From positions 1 to 6,710 of the forward strand of contig JAJYJL010000462.1 of NCBI GenBank assembly GCA_021789565.1: DNA of 6,710 nucleotides, given 5' to 3'. Origin of the DNA: Acidobacteriota bacterium. GTDB taxonomy: Bacteria > Acidobacteriota > Terriglobia > UBA7540. A program made the translations under genes and the position numbers. Below the pieces are notes generated by a model. It did not search any database, had not been told where the DNA came from, and saw only the letters and a list, made by a program, of their open reading frames with translations. Each line of letters opens with the position of its first letter. The first letter of the stretch is position 1. Shown one piece after another: positions 6,472-6,710 of the stretch.

Positions 6472-6519
6472 CTGGGAAGCGGGCGGGTGCCTCTGCATGT
6501 CACGCGCGGAGCCTGCGCT

Positions 6520-6710
6520 CTAGTTCTTCCTCGCGGCGGGTTGGATTTTGAGCGTGACTGGACCAGGCGCCGCGGGATGAGCCAGTGGCGCGGCCTTGGC
6601 ATTGGCAACCGGAGGCGCGCCGGGGGCAGTCCCGGCGGGCAAGGCGACCGGTTCCGAACCGCCGGGCAGGAACTCTGAGGGGCCTGCGCTGGCAAGAATT
6701 TCTTTCACCT
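6520..6710 (-). CDS. C-terminal end of an unidentified protein, Pro/Ala-rich tail (continues past right edge)
   Basis: The minus strand is open from the right edge to a TAG at 6522-6520. About 63 codons are visible, beginning VKEILASAGPSEFLPGG and ending TLKIQPAARKN. The tail is rich in Pro, Ala and Gly, as in disordered linkers of envelope or secreted proteins. Third codon positions are mostly G or C, like the neighbouring genes, which supports real coding. A GTG at 6708 could be read as a start, but a ribosome site cannot be seen because the window ends there; a fragment of a longer gene is more likely. I do not recognise the family. It converges with thiL across 48 nt, where I see no clear terminator. 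Confidence 0.5.
   Translation of the reverse strand, partial: VKEILASAGPSEFLPGGSEPVALPAGTAPGAPPVANAKAAPLAHPAAPGPVTLKIQPAARKN

Noticed and set aside
6450..6695. 81-aa minus-strand and 63-aa plus-strand frames near the right edge
   Set aside because: The 81-aa frame runs into the 3' end of thiL, and both are Arg/Pro-rich shadows; the minus-strand frame ending at 6520 has better codon statistics.

Overview
The window looks like chromosomal DNA of a free-living, moderately GC-rich Gram-negative bacterium. The best guess is an Acidobacteriota soil organism. This rests on the gene content (a Tat-exported GH95-like glycosidase, a GMC oxidoreductase with a Tat-exported gluconate-dehydrogenase-type small subunit, and a LexA with a B. 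subtilis-like recognition helix). It is an inference of style, not proof. Coding density is high. I see no transposase, integrase, tRNA, rRNA or CRISPR array.

Left part (1-2757). Two minus-strand genes both encode Tat-signal proteins. One is a six-hairpin (GH95/DUF5703-like) glycoside hydrolase whose C-terminal part runs off the left edge. Upstream of it lies a gluconate 2-dehydrogenase subunit 3 family protein. A 207-nt gap between them carries a weak terminator-like hairpin. The 243-nt region between the small-subunit gene and the next, divergent gene has a good plus-strand promoter. That promoter directly abuts a tandem 12-bp repeat and a third, inverted copy of the same core, which looks like a regulator-binding region.

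Middle part (2758-4443). A complete 561-aa GMC-family FAD oxidoreductase starts at GTG. It has no signal peptide and carries a four-cysteine cluster. It is the expected catalytic partner of the small subunit, which would carry it through the Tat pathway. Together with the hydrolase this suggests periplasmic sugar release followed by sugar (or sugar-like alcohol) oxidation. The substrate cannot be read from the sequence.

Right part (4503-6710). lexA (minus) and thiL (plus) are divergent across a 265-nt region. lexA has a near-consensus promoter and, right at its predicted transcription start, a perfect 7-bp inverted repeat, CTTCCAG-N6-CTGGAAG. This is a strong candidate for the autoregulatory LexA operator and does not match the textbook LexA boxes. 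thiL (thiamine-monophosphate kinase) is intact. At the right edge the Pro/Ala-rich C-terminal end of an unidentified minus-strand protein is visible.

I found no wholly new system. The most testable novelties are the LexA operator candidate, the repeat cluster controlling the GMC gene, and the divergent (not operonic) layout of the two dehydrogenase subunits.
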